Positions 15,801 through 23,902 of a DNA stretch of 58,292 bases are shown here, piece after piece. Origin of the DNA: JAOABV01 sp039801465 (lineage in GTDB: Bacteria > Hydrothermota > Tepidihabitantia > Tepidihabitantales > CAIPLT01); assembly GCA_039801465.1 (NCBI GenBank), contig JBDRUT010000012.1, positions 1 to 58,292 of the forward strand, in the 5' to 3' direction. The notes under the pieces were generated by a model. The model was not told where the DNA came from and searched no databases. It saw only the letters and a program-made list of their open reading frames with translations. The translations under genes were made by a program, and so were the position numbers. The number at the start of each line of letters is the position of its first letter. Within the stretch, counting starts at the first letter, position 1.

Positions 15801-17383
15801 AATGTTCGGTTAACATCTTCTCTTGAACCTGCACCACCAATTACATTTGCAGCATTTCCAATGCCAGAAGAAAGATAACCAGAATAAGTTAAACCTGGTG
15901 ATGTTACCATAATCGGATTTGAACCAGCAGCACTATGTGGTGACCAACCATTATAAGTTAATGAAGTGAGAACGGTATAATCAAAATCTTCGATTAGTGG
16001 AATTACTGTTGGTAGCACAGTTATTGTCGAACTTGTGGCACTTGTTAAATTGGGTGCGGTTGCCAAAAGGGTATAATCGCCCGGTTCATCAAAATAGATA
16101 TCATCAAAAATTGCAATACCACCAACACAACCTTTCTTCAATGTTCCCAAAACATTACCTGGACCACTTAATTTGGTTATAGTAACACTATCAGTATAAT
16201 TAGGGTCAAGTATATTATCTGGTCGGTGTGCTTCGACATTAAATGGTGCCATTTTAACATTTAACTGGGCACGGGCCGACATATTGGTAAATACCAGTTG
16301 CGATGCTTGAGCATAGACATTAAATGGTGCACTGATGCCTGGGTCTAAAATATCTCCGGAAGTTCTTTCAACTCTAATCTGGACACCAGTTTCAATTGTG
16401 TTATAGGTTACACCAGAAATTGTAATAGTATTTGTTCCTGCTTGAATTGTACCAGTTAAATTACCACCAAGAGTTCCGGTTCCAGTGTGTAAATAAAGTT
16501 GAACATCAGTATTTTGAGTAACATTCGCTGGATTACCCAAGGCATCCTGAGCTTGAACAACAACATTAAACGGTGTGTTCACAGATGGACTGATGCCATT
16601 ATTAACTGAGGTTATAGCAAGTTTAGTTGCAACACCTGATGTGATACCTAAAGCATCAAGCCAAGTTGTAGCAACGCGAATACCGTCAACAATCACTCGT
16701 GGTGCATTGGAAGCTGTCCCTTGACGCAGAGCCACTGAACCAATATTTGAAGCGTCGGTTAGAGCAGGTGAAAGCGGTCCGATTGTCGGTGTTCCGGGTT
16801 CTGAACTTGGGACGCCACTGCTGAAAACAAAGAGACTAACTATGTCATTATTTGTACCAGCAATAATTTCATATTTCAAAACTAATAAATAAGTGGTATT
16901 AAGAGAATAGACAGAATCGGAATATGTTGCTGGTTCAGTATACTTACTCAACCCAAACGCTAAATTATCTGAAGCATCTTTTTTGACAAAAATCCGACCG
17001 TTGAAATAAGTATTGTTAAGAGGATTTGTACTAAAATGGAAGAAATAATCTCCTGTAGTTGTTGCCTTTGTCACATTAACCAAAAATGCCGCATATACAA
17101 TGCCACTGGTCTGGGCGGTAAATGTGCGATTAACATCTTCACCAGTCGTATCAACTTTCGCTGCATTTCCAATTCCAGAACCCACATAACCTGAATAAGT
17201 TAAACCTGGTTCAGTAACCAAAATTGGATTTGAACCACTACCACTATGAGCAGTCCAGTTACCGGTTGCAGTTAATGCAGTTCCGACATCATAGTTGAAA
17301 TTCTCTTCAAGCAATTGTCCGAATACAAGTGTGCTTAATGTTAAACACATGATAATTGATATTGTGGTTTTGTTTTTACTCAT
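12821..17383 (-). CDS. Giant secreted multidomain protein with jelly-roll, OB-like, Kelch-type and sorting domains
   Basis: This 1520-residue exported protein has a signal peptide (TTISIIMCLTLSTLVFGQ) ending near residue 22. Approximate order: a concanavalin/LamG-like jelly-roll (25-245), two Ig-like segments (250-455), a second jelly-roll copy (460-685), an Ig-like linker, an OB-fold-like region (VHTKGIVTGTFGPRFFLEQ..., ~800-985), a CARDB-like domain (~990-1090), Kelch-type repeats (YAFPGNKSKKFVKY..., ~1100-1410) and the C-terminal sorting module (TPNPFTKLTTIRY...GIYFLKYED). It is likely displayed or released through a Por/type IX-like route and may bind or process polymers. An AGGAGG site at 17400-17395 places the start, and a strong terminator follows. 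Its Kelch and sorting parts resemble the protein at 39898-43734 and its jelly-roll the protein at 17678-18700. Function is not known. Confidence 0.85.
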   Translation of the reverse strand: MSKNKTTISIIMCLTLSTLVFGQLLEENFNYDVGTALTATGNWTAHSGSGSNPILVTEPGLTYSGYVGSGIGNAAKVDTTGEDVNRTFTAQTSGIVYAAFLVNVTKATTTGDYFFHFSTNPLNNTYFNGRIFVKKDASDNLAFGLSKYTEPATYSDSVYSLNTTYLLVLKYEIIAGTNNDIVSLFVFSSGVPSSEPGTPTIGPLSPALTDASNIGSVALRQGTASNAPRVIVDGIRVATTWLDALGITSGVATKLAITSVNNGISPSVNTPFNVVVQAQDALGNPANVTQNTDVQLYLHTGTGTLGGNLTGTIQAGTNTITISGVTYNTIETGVQIRVERTSGDILDPGISAPFNVYAQASQLVFTNMSARAQLNVKMAPFNVEAHRPDNILDPNYTDSVTITKLSGPGNVLGTLKKGCVGGIAIFDDIYFDEPGDYTLLATAPNLTSATSSTITVLPTVIPLIEDFDYTVLTSLTYNGWSPHSAAGSNPIMVTSPGLTYSGYLSSGIGNAANVIGGAGSREDVNRTFTPQTSGSVYAAFMVNVASAPTTEDYFLHFGPFSIGTMFRGRVFVKSDGGNLKFGLSKGSSTASVITNNNYSFNTTYLLVLKYTFNPGTNDDEVKLWINPPLSGTEPPADLSHTDGSISDLSNCGSIALRQGSNAYDLIVDGIRIGTSWGVLTGLEPPTIANITRSPLIPLSGESVTVLAKIYDDITPLADIADTLFYAVNTQTSWTAVLKTGYNSADSIFTYEIPALKSQGDTIFYKIHATDENGYTTISSISRYTIPFERTIDQIQGTTSASPDTFKYVHTKGIVTGTFGPRFFLEQRPGGTWNGLYVYRRPQDSIPKLNIGDSVSIIGIVKEYNTLTEIDAGYNLNGDVRIYASNRPLPCTTLQTISGVIEDYEGCLIRINDLHFKTTGTFASGTNYWAYNNDENDSIRIRIDANATEIIGQLIPNDTISIIGNLSAYKDTFQLLPRVWSDLFRPIYDVGATAILAPTGTVYQNSSVTPKVIVQNYGIATGLFPVVFEIGTAKDAEYLDTAWITLDVGQIDTVEFAPYQASVLGEFTTNAWTALPGDANPSNNSAPAGSFNVTEAPLVSWSWIANIIEPAPGKGVKAGGAMTAVETKSAILYAFPGNKSKKFVKYVDPNWTEAETIGFGLKYPVTDSSRYNKKVPGKGAALCWDGANAIYATKGNGTFELWKYDLDSAHWYFESWIPSTKGAKGGTSIFFHNGLLYVLVGGQKLEYENFFVYDPVGKSWTILNKAPAGTTGKPWKDGSAIVGIGGTIYGLKGGDKYNSFWAYNISGTNWTEIESCPQNHPQINKKTKVKDGGSMATNGSAVYMIKGGGARDFWKYEISKGTWVPLETIPQDPALGKKSVPKTGAALAYGNNYVYLLKGNNLLEVMKYGPVYADKLASAITPTTQTAIMTSEITTKLTFKFDVTPNPFTKLTTIRYTVPVSGKVSIKLYNATGRLIETITDGNLNAGSYTATLNAKNLTQGIYFLKYEDATNRAEIKLIVQ

Positions 17384-17677
17384 TTTTTTATATACCTCCT
17401 ATTTTTCGCAATTGCCGAAAAATATTATTTGATGGTATAAACTGTTTTTAGAGTTTTCGGCTACCATCTTTAACCGAAAACACAGATTGAATAATAGAAC
17501 GAAAACACAGATTGAATAAGAATATATCTTATATATCGAGTTAATTTTATTTACCCGATGTTAATTCTGTATAAACAAATTGTTAAATTTTAGTTAAGTT
17601 TTTAGTTTTTATATAATTATTTCAAAATCCTGTCTTGACATTAAGAGTTACATTTTGTAGGTTTTTGATGTTTATAA
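17384..17677. other. Leader/intergenic region with inverted and direct repeats
   Basis: The minus-strand leader of the giant protein gene contains GCCGAAAA (17414-17421) and TTTTCGGC (17454-17461), able to pair in RNA, and a 20-bp direct repeat at 17475-17494 and 17500-17519. I see no gene and no convincing promoter. Confidence 0.6.
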
Positions 17678-18700
17678 TTATCGTAAGAGCGTTATTTTGC
17701 TAATTTTCTTTTCGTTTTCGGCTTCTACTTGAATAAAATAAATTCCAGGTGCAAGTAAATTGTTGCTGTTATCTCTGCCATCCCAGATAGTATTGGCTTC
17801 GCTCAAAGTCTTTACAAGATTGCCTGTCGCATCATAGATTTTGATATTCTTGAAGTTTTGGAGATTGCCATTATAACTAATTTCAGTGTAATTGGTAAAT
17901 GGATTAGGACTAATTTTAAGAGATGGATTAGTAGATAATCGGCTAATATTTTCTTCGAGGCCAGTGGGTATCGTAACTGACCAAGTTGTTCCAACTCTGA
18001 TACCATCAATAATCACAGTTGGTGCATTTGCCGCTTGCCCTTGACGAAGTGCTACAGAGCCAATATTGGCCGGGTCAGCGCTGGCAGGTGATATTGGTCC
18101 AACGGTTGGCGTCGCTGGTTCGGTTGCTGGTGCAGATGTGTTAAAGACAAATAGACTTAGTTGGTCATTATTATCACCGGAAACGACTGTATATTTTACT
18201 ACTAATAAATAGGTTGTATTAACTGCATAATTAAAATTAGTAAAGGTTGTGTCCGTGTGCCGTTTGCCTATGCCAAATGCCAAATTATTAGAAGCATCAC
18301 TTTTCACATGAATACGGGCAAAATATTCGGCTGAACTTAATGGCGAAGTTGATAAATGGAAGAAATAATCTCCTGGCTGTTTTGCTTTTTCCACTCTAAT
18401 CATAAATGCGGTATAAATTGTTCCTGCAGTTTGTGCGGTAAAGGTTCGGTTAACATCTTCACCAGTTGAATCAACTCGGGCAGAAAGACCAATTCCAGAT
18501 GATGCATAACCTGGAAAGGTTAAACCAAAAGTATGTACTTTAATCGGATTGGTGCCACTGGCACTATGTGCAGTCCAGCCATTCGCAGTCAAGTTAGTGC
18601 CTGCAGTATAACTGAAGTTCTCCTCGAATAAGAGCTGGGCATTAGCACTTATGACGAAGAACGCAGTTATGGCTAATATTACAGTGATAATTTTACTCAT
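17678..18700 (-). CDS. Secreted jelly-roll-domain protein with C-terminal sorting domain
   Basis: This 340-residue exported protein starts at the ATG at 18700, with AGGAGG at 18710-18705; an upstream in-frame ATG at 18718 lies before that site. The signal peptide (IITVILAITAFFVISANAQ) ends near residue 22. Residues ~22-245 form one jelly-roll/LamG-like domain (EENFSYTAGTNLTANGWTAHSASG...GSVALRQG...VIIDGIRVGTTW), clearly a paralogue of the two copies in the adjacent giant protein. The last ~80 residues (SLKISPNPFTNYTEISYNG...IYDATGNLVKTL...GIYFIQVEAEN) are the sorting module. It is probably a minimal surface version of its neighbour. A possible promoter (TTGACA at 18822-18817 with TAAACT 17 bp on) lies ~95 bp upstream. 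Ligand unknown. Confidence 0.85.
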   Translation of the reverse strand: MSKIITVILAITAFFVISANAQLLFEENFSYTAGTNLTANGWTAHSASGTNPIKVHTFGLTFPGYASSGIGLSARVDSTGEDVNRTFTAQTAGTIYTAFMIRVEKAKQPGDYFFHLSTSPLSSAEYFARIHVKSDASNNLAFGIGKRHTDTTFTNFNYAVNTTYLLVVKYTVVSGDNNDQLSLFVFNTSAPATEPATPTVGPISPASADPANIGSVALRQGQAANAPTVIIDGIRVGTTWSVTIPTGLEENISRLSTNPSLKISPNPFTNYTEISYNGNLQNFKNIKIYDATGNLVKTLSEANTIWDGRDNSNNLLAPGIYFIQVEAENEKKISKITLLR

Positions 18701-18719
18701 TGTGCCTCCTGAAAGCATA

Positions 18720-19106
18720 AAGTTTTTGCATGTTTATTAAAATTAATTTTTGTATGTTTGTTTTATTTATCAATGCCACAAATTTATTATAGTTTAACAT
18801 CTAAATAATGATATGTCAAGTCTTAAAGTAAATAGAGATTCTTAACAGAAACGATGCTCTGAATGAAGTTAAAAGTATGTGTTATCTACTGAAAATACTA
18901 AAGACAGAAATAAGGTTCAAAGAAAGAAAATTTCAAAAGTTTAAGGGTTCAAAAGTTAAAAAGTATGCATTTTACCACAAGGGGTATCCATTGGATTAGG
19001 GTACCCATCTTGTCAAAGAACAAATTAGGAACTTACTTGTCTAAACGCTATTCAATACTTATTTTTTTGTATTTTGAGAACATTATCATTATGTTCTTTG
19101 GAAAAA
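18720..19106. other. Intergenic, AT-rich, no gene seen
   Basis: This holds the probable promoter of the jelly-roll gene and a stretch of GTTCAAAAG-like heptamer repeats (about 18908-18960). I see no gene. Confidence 0.5.
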
Positions 19107-19415
19107 TTACAAAAAAAAGAAAAAAATATCATTAATTTTATTCTTTGTTACTAATTGATATTTAGTTACTAATTGTGCTGTTGCAATAGGTGCAATAGGG
19201 GCTGTTGCAATAGATGCAACAGGGGGTATTGCAATAGATGCACTAGGGTCTGTTGTTTTTTCTGCTTTCTTTGACATTTGGTTATTATAAATGGTTGTAT
19301 ATTGTATTCGAGCACTTTTAATAACTTCGACAATTGCCCAGTCAATTAAATCAGTCTCGGAAATCAGACCGGCATATAAGATGCCGAGTTGATTGATATT
19401 AATCGTGTATTTCAT
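19107..19415 (-). CDS. Possible small gene with low-complexity Ala/Ile tail
   Basis: This 102-residue frame starts MKYTININQLGILYAGL followed by DLIDWAIVEVIKSAR, a beginning that resembles short replication-initiator-like or winged-helix proteins of mobile elements in Bacteroidetes relatives (impression only). The second half is a repeat of SIATAPIAPIATA caused by a tandem GTTGCAATAGATGCA-type DNA repeat at about 19180-19250, and the end is FFFFL from an A-rich tract. It could be a decayed N-terminal fragment with a repeat expansion rather than a working gene. No strong ribosome site is evident, and it stands alone in a 1.3-kb gene-poor stretch. Confidence 0.35.
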   Translation of the reverse strand: MKYTININQLGILYAGLISETDLIDWAIVEVIKSARIQYTTIYNNQMSKKAEKTTDPSASIAIPPVASIATAPIAPIATAQLVTKYQLVTKNKINDIFFFFL

Positions 19416-20015
19416 TGTTGCTTAAACCCAAACAGACATAGACATAAAAACAACCAAACAAATCATTTTTAGCCTTTTCTTAATTTCAGATATCATACTT
19501 TGGGAATAAAAATCAGCACCAGCCATAATAGGGATATTCAATATACCGCATCAGTAACTTTAAGTCTTTGAGAATAAATAAATTAAATATTTTATCCTGC
19601 CCATAATTAGAACAATAATTATCAGGCATCATTATCTTTAAGTCTTTGGAACTATATAGAGTATTGCATTGCATATCTTAATAAACAGTATAATTTCATT
19701 TAACTTCTCAATTCTATTTAGCATTTGCCATATTAATATCAACTATAATGCTAAGACGCAAAAAAAGAGCATTTTGGGGAAAAAATTTTTTATGAAATTT
19801 AAAAAGTTCAAAGGTTTAAAGGGTTAAAGGTTCAAAAGTGGAAAAGTTCGAAGGTTTAAGGGCTAAAAGGTTATGCTGTTTACATTTTGAGTTGTATTCA
19901 GCATCTGAGAATCTTAAACCCTTTAAATATGCTGTTTATTGTTTTAAATTATACTGATGCGAATATGTTTATAAGCTCGGGATGAATGTTTGAATTGAAT
20001 TTATTTGCGAATATA
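19416..20015. other. Intergenic with GTTCAAAGG-type heptamer repeats
   Basis: I see no gene here. At about 19800-19875 a run of AAAAGTTCAAAGGTTTAAAGG-like heptamers occurs, the same motif as near 18.9 kb and inside the sorting domain of the beta-helix gene (~3592-3630). Confidence 0.6.
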
Positions 20016-21137
20016 TTAGACAGATTGATTTTGAGATTGGCTTAATAGTTGCTGAATTAAACTTGCTCTTTTTTCATCTCGTTCTGCTGGTGACATCTCT
20101 TGATTATAAAATATCTGTAAATTTGCTGGTCGCAATAAGAGCATAATTTTATTGAGCGTAGCAAATGAGATGTCTTTAATTAAATTCAATGCAACACCTA
20201 ATCTCACAGTCGCAAGTAGGTTTAAGGTTTCTTCACTACTTATAATCCGTGCGGATTTGAGAATTGCATAGGCGCGAAAGACTTTATCTTCAAGTTCGAT
20301 CTTGGTATGTTTTAAGAGATATTCTCGTGCTTTTTGTTCATAAGCAATGAGTTGTTCGGTAATCTTTTCAATTCCTTCAATGATTTCTGATTCTGATTGT
20401 CCAAGCGTAATTGTATTAGAGATTTGGAAAAAATATCCACGGGTTTCAGTTCCTTCGCCAAATAAACCACGCACCGCATAATTTATCTGCCAGATACTCC
20501 GTAAAGTTTTTTCAATTTCTTTAGTTAAAACCAAACCCGGTAAGTGAATTAAAACCGAAGCCCGTAAACCCGTGCCAACATTACTGGGACATGCGGTTAA
20601 AAAACCATATTGGCTGGAATAAGCATAGCGTAAAACTGATTCCAAACGGTCATCAATTTCATTCAGTTTGGCGAAACCGCTCTTAAAGTCAAATCCGGAG
20701 GATAAGACTTGAAATCTTAAATGGTCTTCTTCATTGACCATCAAAGTGATGGTTTCGTCTGGACTAATAAAAACACCTCGACCGGTGCCATTGGCAGTTT
20801 TGGTAGAATCTAATTTTGTTATCTGACGGATAAAATCCGGTGAGATTAAATGTCTTTCCATAAGGAATTCAGCTTTAAGCGGGGTAATTTTGTTGAGGGT
20901 AATGAAATTAGTTTTAGGAAAAATTTCTTGTAAAAACGGTTCTTTAGTAATTGCCATTGTGACCATATCTAAGATTTCAGCAGATTCTTTGGGTGTCAAT
21001 CGGCTGACAAAAGGATAGCCGGCAAGATTTCGAGCAAAACGGACTCGGCTAGATAAAACGATTGCCGAACGGGCATCTCGGTCATCAAGCCAAGAGGGTA
21101 TGGCTCGGTCAGAAGCAGTAAAAATCTCGTTCATCAT
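20016..21137 (-). CDS. mcsB: Protein-arginine kinase McsB
   Basis: This 373-residue ATP:guanido phosphotransferase-fold enzyme phosphorylates arginines in proteins, marking them for ClpCP degradation in Firmicutes. It shows the N-terminal SSRVRFARNLAGYPF, the ATP/substrate stretch NEEDHLRFQVLSSGFD at ~150 and the active-site block TACPSNVGTGLRASVLIHLPGL at ~205 with the conserved cysteine. A guanido-kinase specificity loop for free creatine or arginine is not expected in this bacterial branch. mcsA lies 157 bp upstream on the same strand; no ctsR or clpC is in the window. Two adjacent ATGs (21137, 21134) could serve as start. Confidence 0.93.
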   Translation of the reverse strand: MMNEIFTASDRAIPSWLDDRDARSAIVLSSRVRFARNLAGYPFVSRLTPKESAEILDMVTMAITKEPFLQEIFPKTNFITLNKITPLKAEFLMERHLISPDFIRQITKLDSTKTANGTGRGVFISPDETITLMVNEEDHLRFQVLSSGFDFKSGFAKLNEIDDRLESVLRYAYSSQYGFLTACPSNVGTGLRASVLIHLPGLVLTKEIEKTLRSIWQINYAVRGLFGEGTETRGYFFQISNTITLGQSESEIIEGIEKITEQLIAYEQKAREYLLKHTKIELEDKVFRAYAILKSARIISSEETLNLLATVRLGVALNLIKDISFATLNKIMLLLRPANLQIFYNQEMSPAERDEKRASLIQQLLSQSQNQSV

Positions 21138-21294
21138 AATGTTTTTGACTCTGAGGTCTCAAGATATGATTCCATTGTCAAGTCTAAATTATTGTAGGTT
21201 CTGAAAAAGTGCACCGAGACAACACTGAAGACAAATAAAGACAGGATAAATTCAGTCTTTTCCGTAGCGAAAATTGACTTTTGCAAAGTTCTCA

Positions 21295-21801
21295 TTATTG
21301 TGCTTGGCGCATTTTTTTGATCGCATCGCGAATTTTAGCTGCGGATTCATAATCTTCTTTTTGGATCGCAGATTTGAGATTGTTACGCAGTTTTTTTAAT
21401 TCAAAATAATCGGCAATGCGTTTTCGGTTATGGGTAATAGCTTTACCGGTATGTTGTGTTGTACCGTGAATTCGTTTAATTAGTAAGTCTAATTTGGGAG
21501 CGAAAGATTCATAACAATGTTCACAGCCTAAACGAGCCTGTTTTAGAAATTGAGCATAGGTTAATCCACAACTATTACAGATTAAATTGTAATCTTCTTC
21601 AGAAATTTTTTCCTGTAATTCCGATAAAATTTCTTGCACAGTTAATTTCATCTTTTTAATCTCAGTAACACCTTTCTTTTCAGCACATTCTTTACATAGT
21701 GCTAAATCTAAAACCTTGCCGTCTTTATCAATCGTGCTAATAATAATTGCCACTTCAGGTTTATGACAAAGACTACAGTACTTAATTTCTTTATCTTGCA
21801 T
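21295..21801 (-). CDS. mcsA: McsA-like zinc-finger/UVR protein, activator of McsB
   Basis: This 168-residue protein has two N-terminal zinc-binding pairs (YCSLCHKPEV and LCKECAEKK), a second CxxC pair set (CNSCGLTYAQFLKQARLGCEHCYESF) and a C-terminal UVR motif (LKKLRNNLKSAIQKEDYESAAKIRDAIKKM). That is the McsA arrangement. The start at 21801 is chosen because it lies two bases after the lolD stop (TGATTATG), indicating coupling; a start at 21840 would overlap lolD by 37 bp. McsA binds and activates McsB, whose gene follows. Pairing with lolD rather than with ctsR/clpC is unusual. Confidence 0.88.
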   Translation of the reverse strand: MQDKEIKYCSLCHKPEVAIIISTIDKDGKVLDLALCKECAEKKGVTEIKKMKLTVQEILSELQEKISEEDYNLICNSCGLTYAQFLKQARLGCEHCYESFAPKLDLLIKRIHGTTQHTGKAITHNRKRIADYFELKKLRNNLKSAIQKEDYESAAKIRDAIKKMRQAQ

Positions 21802-21803
21802 AA

Positions 21804-22490
21804 TCAGTTCACCGGCCAGAGTTTTCCATCTTTTAACCATAAGCGACGATTAGCGTATTCCGCAACTTTCGGATTATGGGTCACAATGAGAATAGTTACT
21901 TTTTTTTCTTGGTTTAATTTTTGGAATAGTTCTAAAAGCATATTGGTGCCCGTAGTATCTAAATTACCCGTTGGTTCATCGGCTAAGATAATTAAAGGAT
22001 TAGTTACTAAGGCGCGGGCTAAAGCCACTTTCTGTTTTTCGCCACCGGAAAGTTCTGTAGCACGGGCTTTGATTCGCTCTAAAAAATTTATTTCAGCAAG
22101 AATTTCTTGAGCGCGACTAAATGCGGTATTTTTATCAACACCGGCAATAAGTAAAGGCAATGCGACATTTTCTAATACATTAAACTCAGGTAAAAGATGG
22201 TGAAATTGAAAAACAAATCCGATTGCACGATTCCGTAATTCAAATACTTTATCCTGCTCTATTTCCATTAAGTTTATATTATCTAATTTTACATAACCGG
22301 TATCGGATGTATCTAATCCTCCAAGAATATGTAAAAGGGTACTTTTACCTGAGCCGGATGGTCCGAGGATACAAACCCATTCACCAGTTTTAACTTCTAA
22401 ATCAATACCTTTTAATACTTCTAATCGCTCAGTGCCAGAAATAAATGATTTACTAATATTTTCGGCTTTAAGAATTACGGTATATTCCAT
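21804..22490 (-). CDS. lolD: Lipoprotein-releasing ABC ATPase LolD
   Basis: This 228-residue cytoplasmic ATPase powers release of lipoproteins from the inner membrane by LolC/E. Walker A GPSGSGKST (~40), signature LSGGEKQKVALARAL (~143) and Walker B IILADEPTGNLD (~165) are intact, with the His switch in VTHNP. lolE is upstream (168-bp gap) and mcsA is coupled downstream. The gap holds its own promoter-like pair (22602-22630). The resulting leader contains a 35-codon frame (22575-22468) that overlaps the lolD start; whether this is translated is unknown. A MacB-type role is an alternative, but adjacency to a LolE-type permease favours Lol. Confidence 0.9.
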   Translation of the reverse strand: MEYTVILKAENISKSFISGTERLEVLKGIDLEVKTGEWVCILGPSGSGKSTLLHILGGLDTSDTGYVKLDNINLMEIEQDKVFELRNRAIGFVFQFHHLLPEFNVLENVALPLLIAGVDKNTAFSRAQEILAEINFLERIKARATELSGGEKQKVALARALVTNPLIILADEPTGNLDTTGTNMLLELFQKLNQEKKVTILIVTHNPKVAEYANRRLWLKDGKLWPVN

Positions 22491-22601
22491 ATTGGGAGTT
22501 TATAATAACCTGCGAAATGACATTAGCATTTGAATTCTGAAAATTGTGTTCTTCGGTATTTTTATATTTTTTCATATATTGTTTGTATCAAGTATATTAT
22601 A

Positions 22602-22630
22602 ATTATATTGTGGTGAATAAACTTCGTCAA
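22602..22630 (-). promoter_or_regulatory. Promoter between lolE and lolD
   Basis: Minus strand: TTGACG (22630-22625), 17-bp spacer, TATAAT (22607-22602). A transcript from here would have a leader of about 105 nt before lolD and would carry lolD-mcsA independently of lysS-lolE. Confidence 0.6.
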
Positions 22631-22657
22631 GTCAAAACTGAAAGTTGTGAAAAACAC

Positions 22658-23866
22658 CTACTCATTTCTGATGGCTTCAACTGGTGTTAAACTCGCTGCT
22701 TTATAAGCAGGATAGATTGTGGCTAATAAAGAAACAATGAGCGTTACACTAACAACTAACAAAATATCATTCAGTTCAACTTGCACTGGTAAATTCTTAA
22801 TAAAATAGACATCACCAGGAAGATTGATGATTTGGTATTTATCTAATAATAATGAACTGATACTACCAAAAATTGTGCCTAATATTGTCCCAATTACACC
22901 AATCATAAATCCCGTAAGAATAAAAATTCTAATTATGCTCTTCTTTTTTGTTCCCATTGCCGTGAGAATGCCGATCTCTTTAGTTTTGCGCATCACCATC
23001 ATTACCAAAATTCCGATAATACCAAATGCTGCCACTAAAACAATTAACACTAAAACGATAAATGTGACAATTTTTTCCAGTCGAAGTGCCGTAAAGATAT
23101 TGCGATTCATACTCATCCAATCCAATGCACGAAACGGATAACCTAATTTAGCTCGGATGCCTTGAGCAATATTGCTGGCTTTATGAATGTCTTTCACTTT
23201 GATTTCAAAACCTGAAACAGTATTGCTCATTCCTAAAAAATTTTGTAGGTTTTTTAATCCGACATATGCAAAACTTGAGTTATAATCATACATTCCAGCA
23301 TCAAAGATACCTTTAACAATATATTTTGTGAGTTTGGGTAAGACACCAAGTGGAGTTGATTCACCACCAAAAGGCGCAACAATGTAAATATCGTCGCCCA
23401 CTTGAGCACCAATACTTCGCGCCAAATCTAATCCGAGAATAATTCCATTATCAGTTAAATCAAAAGAGCCTTGGATAATAGTCTTCTTTAAGTCGGTAAT
23501 TTCTGTGCCGGAATTCTCCATAATCCCACGAACCACGATACCATCAGATATCTGTTCTTTTCTAATAATAGTTTTGGTATAAATAAATGGTGCAACTGAA
23601 ACTACACCAGGATAATTCTTAATAATTGGAATAATCGTGTCATAATTCTCAATTTCTTCATATGAATATTTAGTCACAATGATATGGGGTGTGAGGCCTA
23701 AGATACGCTGTTTGAGTTCTTGGTGAAAGCCGTTCATTACCGAAAGCACAATAATGATTGCAGCAACACCGACAAAAATACCAGCAATTGCAGTTGTTGC
23801 GCTTGCGGAGAAAAATTTTCCGCTTTTGGATCTGAGATAACGCTGAGCAATAAAAAATTCAAACAT
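22658..23866 (-). CDS. lolE: Lipoprotein-releasing ABC permease, LolC/LolE type
   Basis: This 402-residue inner-membrane protein has the FtsX/MacB-type plan: one helix at ~20-45 (TTAIAGIFVGVAAIIIVLSVMNGF), a large periplasmic domain and three C-terminal helices (IVTFIVLVLIVLVAAFGIIGILVMMV; FILTGFMIGVIGTILGTIFG; ILLVVSVTLIVSLLATIYPAYKAASLTPVEAIRNE). The N-terminal EFFIAQRYLRSK and C-terminal P-x-E-A-I-R are typical of LolC/E. Only one such permease is present, so it may act as a homodimer with LolD. It lies 36 bp downstream of lysS on the same strand. Confidence 0.9.
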   Translation of the reverse strand: MFEFFIAQRYLRSKSGKFFSASATTAIAGIFVGVAAIIIVLSVMNGFHQELKQRILGLTPHIIVTKYSYEEIENYDTIIPIIKNYPGVVSVAPFIYTKTIIRKEQISDGIVVRGIMENSGTEITDLKKTIIQGSFDLTDNGIILGLDLARSIGAQVGDDIYIVAPFGGESTPLGVLPKLTKYIVKGIFDAGMYDYNSSFAYVGLKNLQNFLGMSNTVSGFEIKVKDIHKASNIAQGIRAKLGYPFRALDWMSMNRNIFTALRLEKIVTFIVLVLIVLVAAFGIIGILVMMVMRKTKEIGILTAMGTKKKSIIRIFILTGFMIGVIGTILGTIFGSISSLLLDKYQIINLPGDVYFIKNLPVQVELNDILLVVSVTLIVSLLATIYPAYKAASLTPVEAIRNE

Positions 23867-23902
23867 TTTACATTAAAACTTTTATGGATATCTGGGGACA
23901 GT

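Noticed and set aside
13354..16182. Several frames antisense or frame-shifted within the giant surface protein gene
   Set aside because: Shadows of a 1520-codon gene with signal peptide, ribosome site and terminator.
22468..22575. 35-codon frame in the lolD leader
   Set aside because: Possible leader peptide, but nothing beyond an open frame supports it; mentioned only under lolD.
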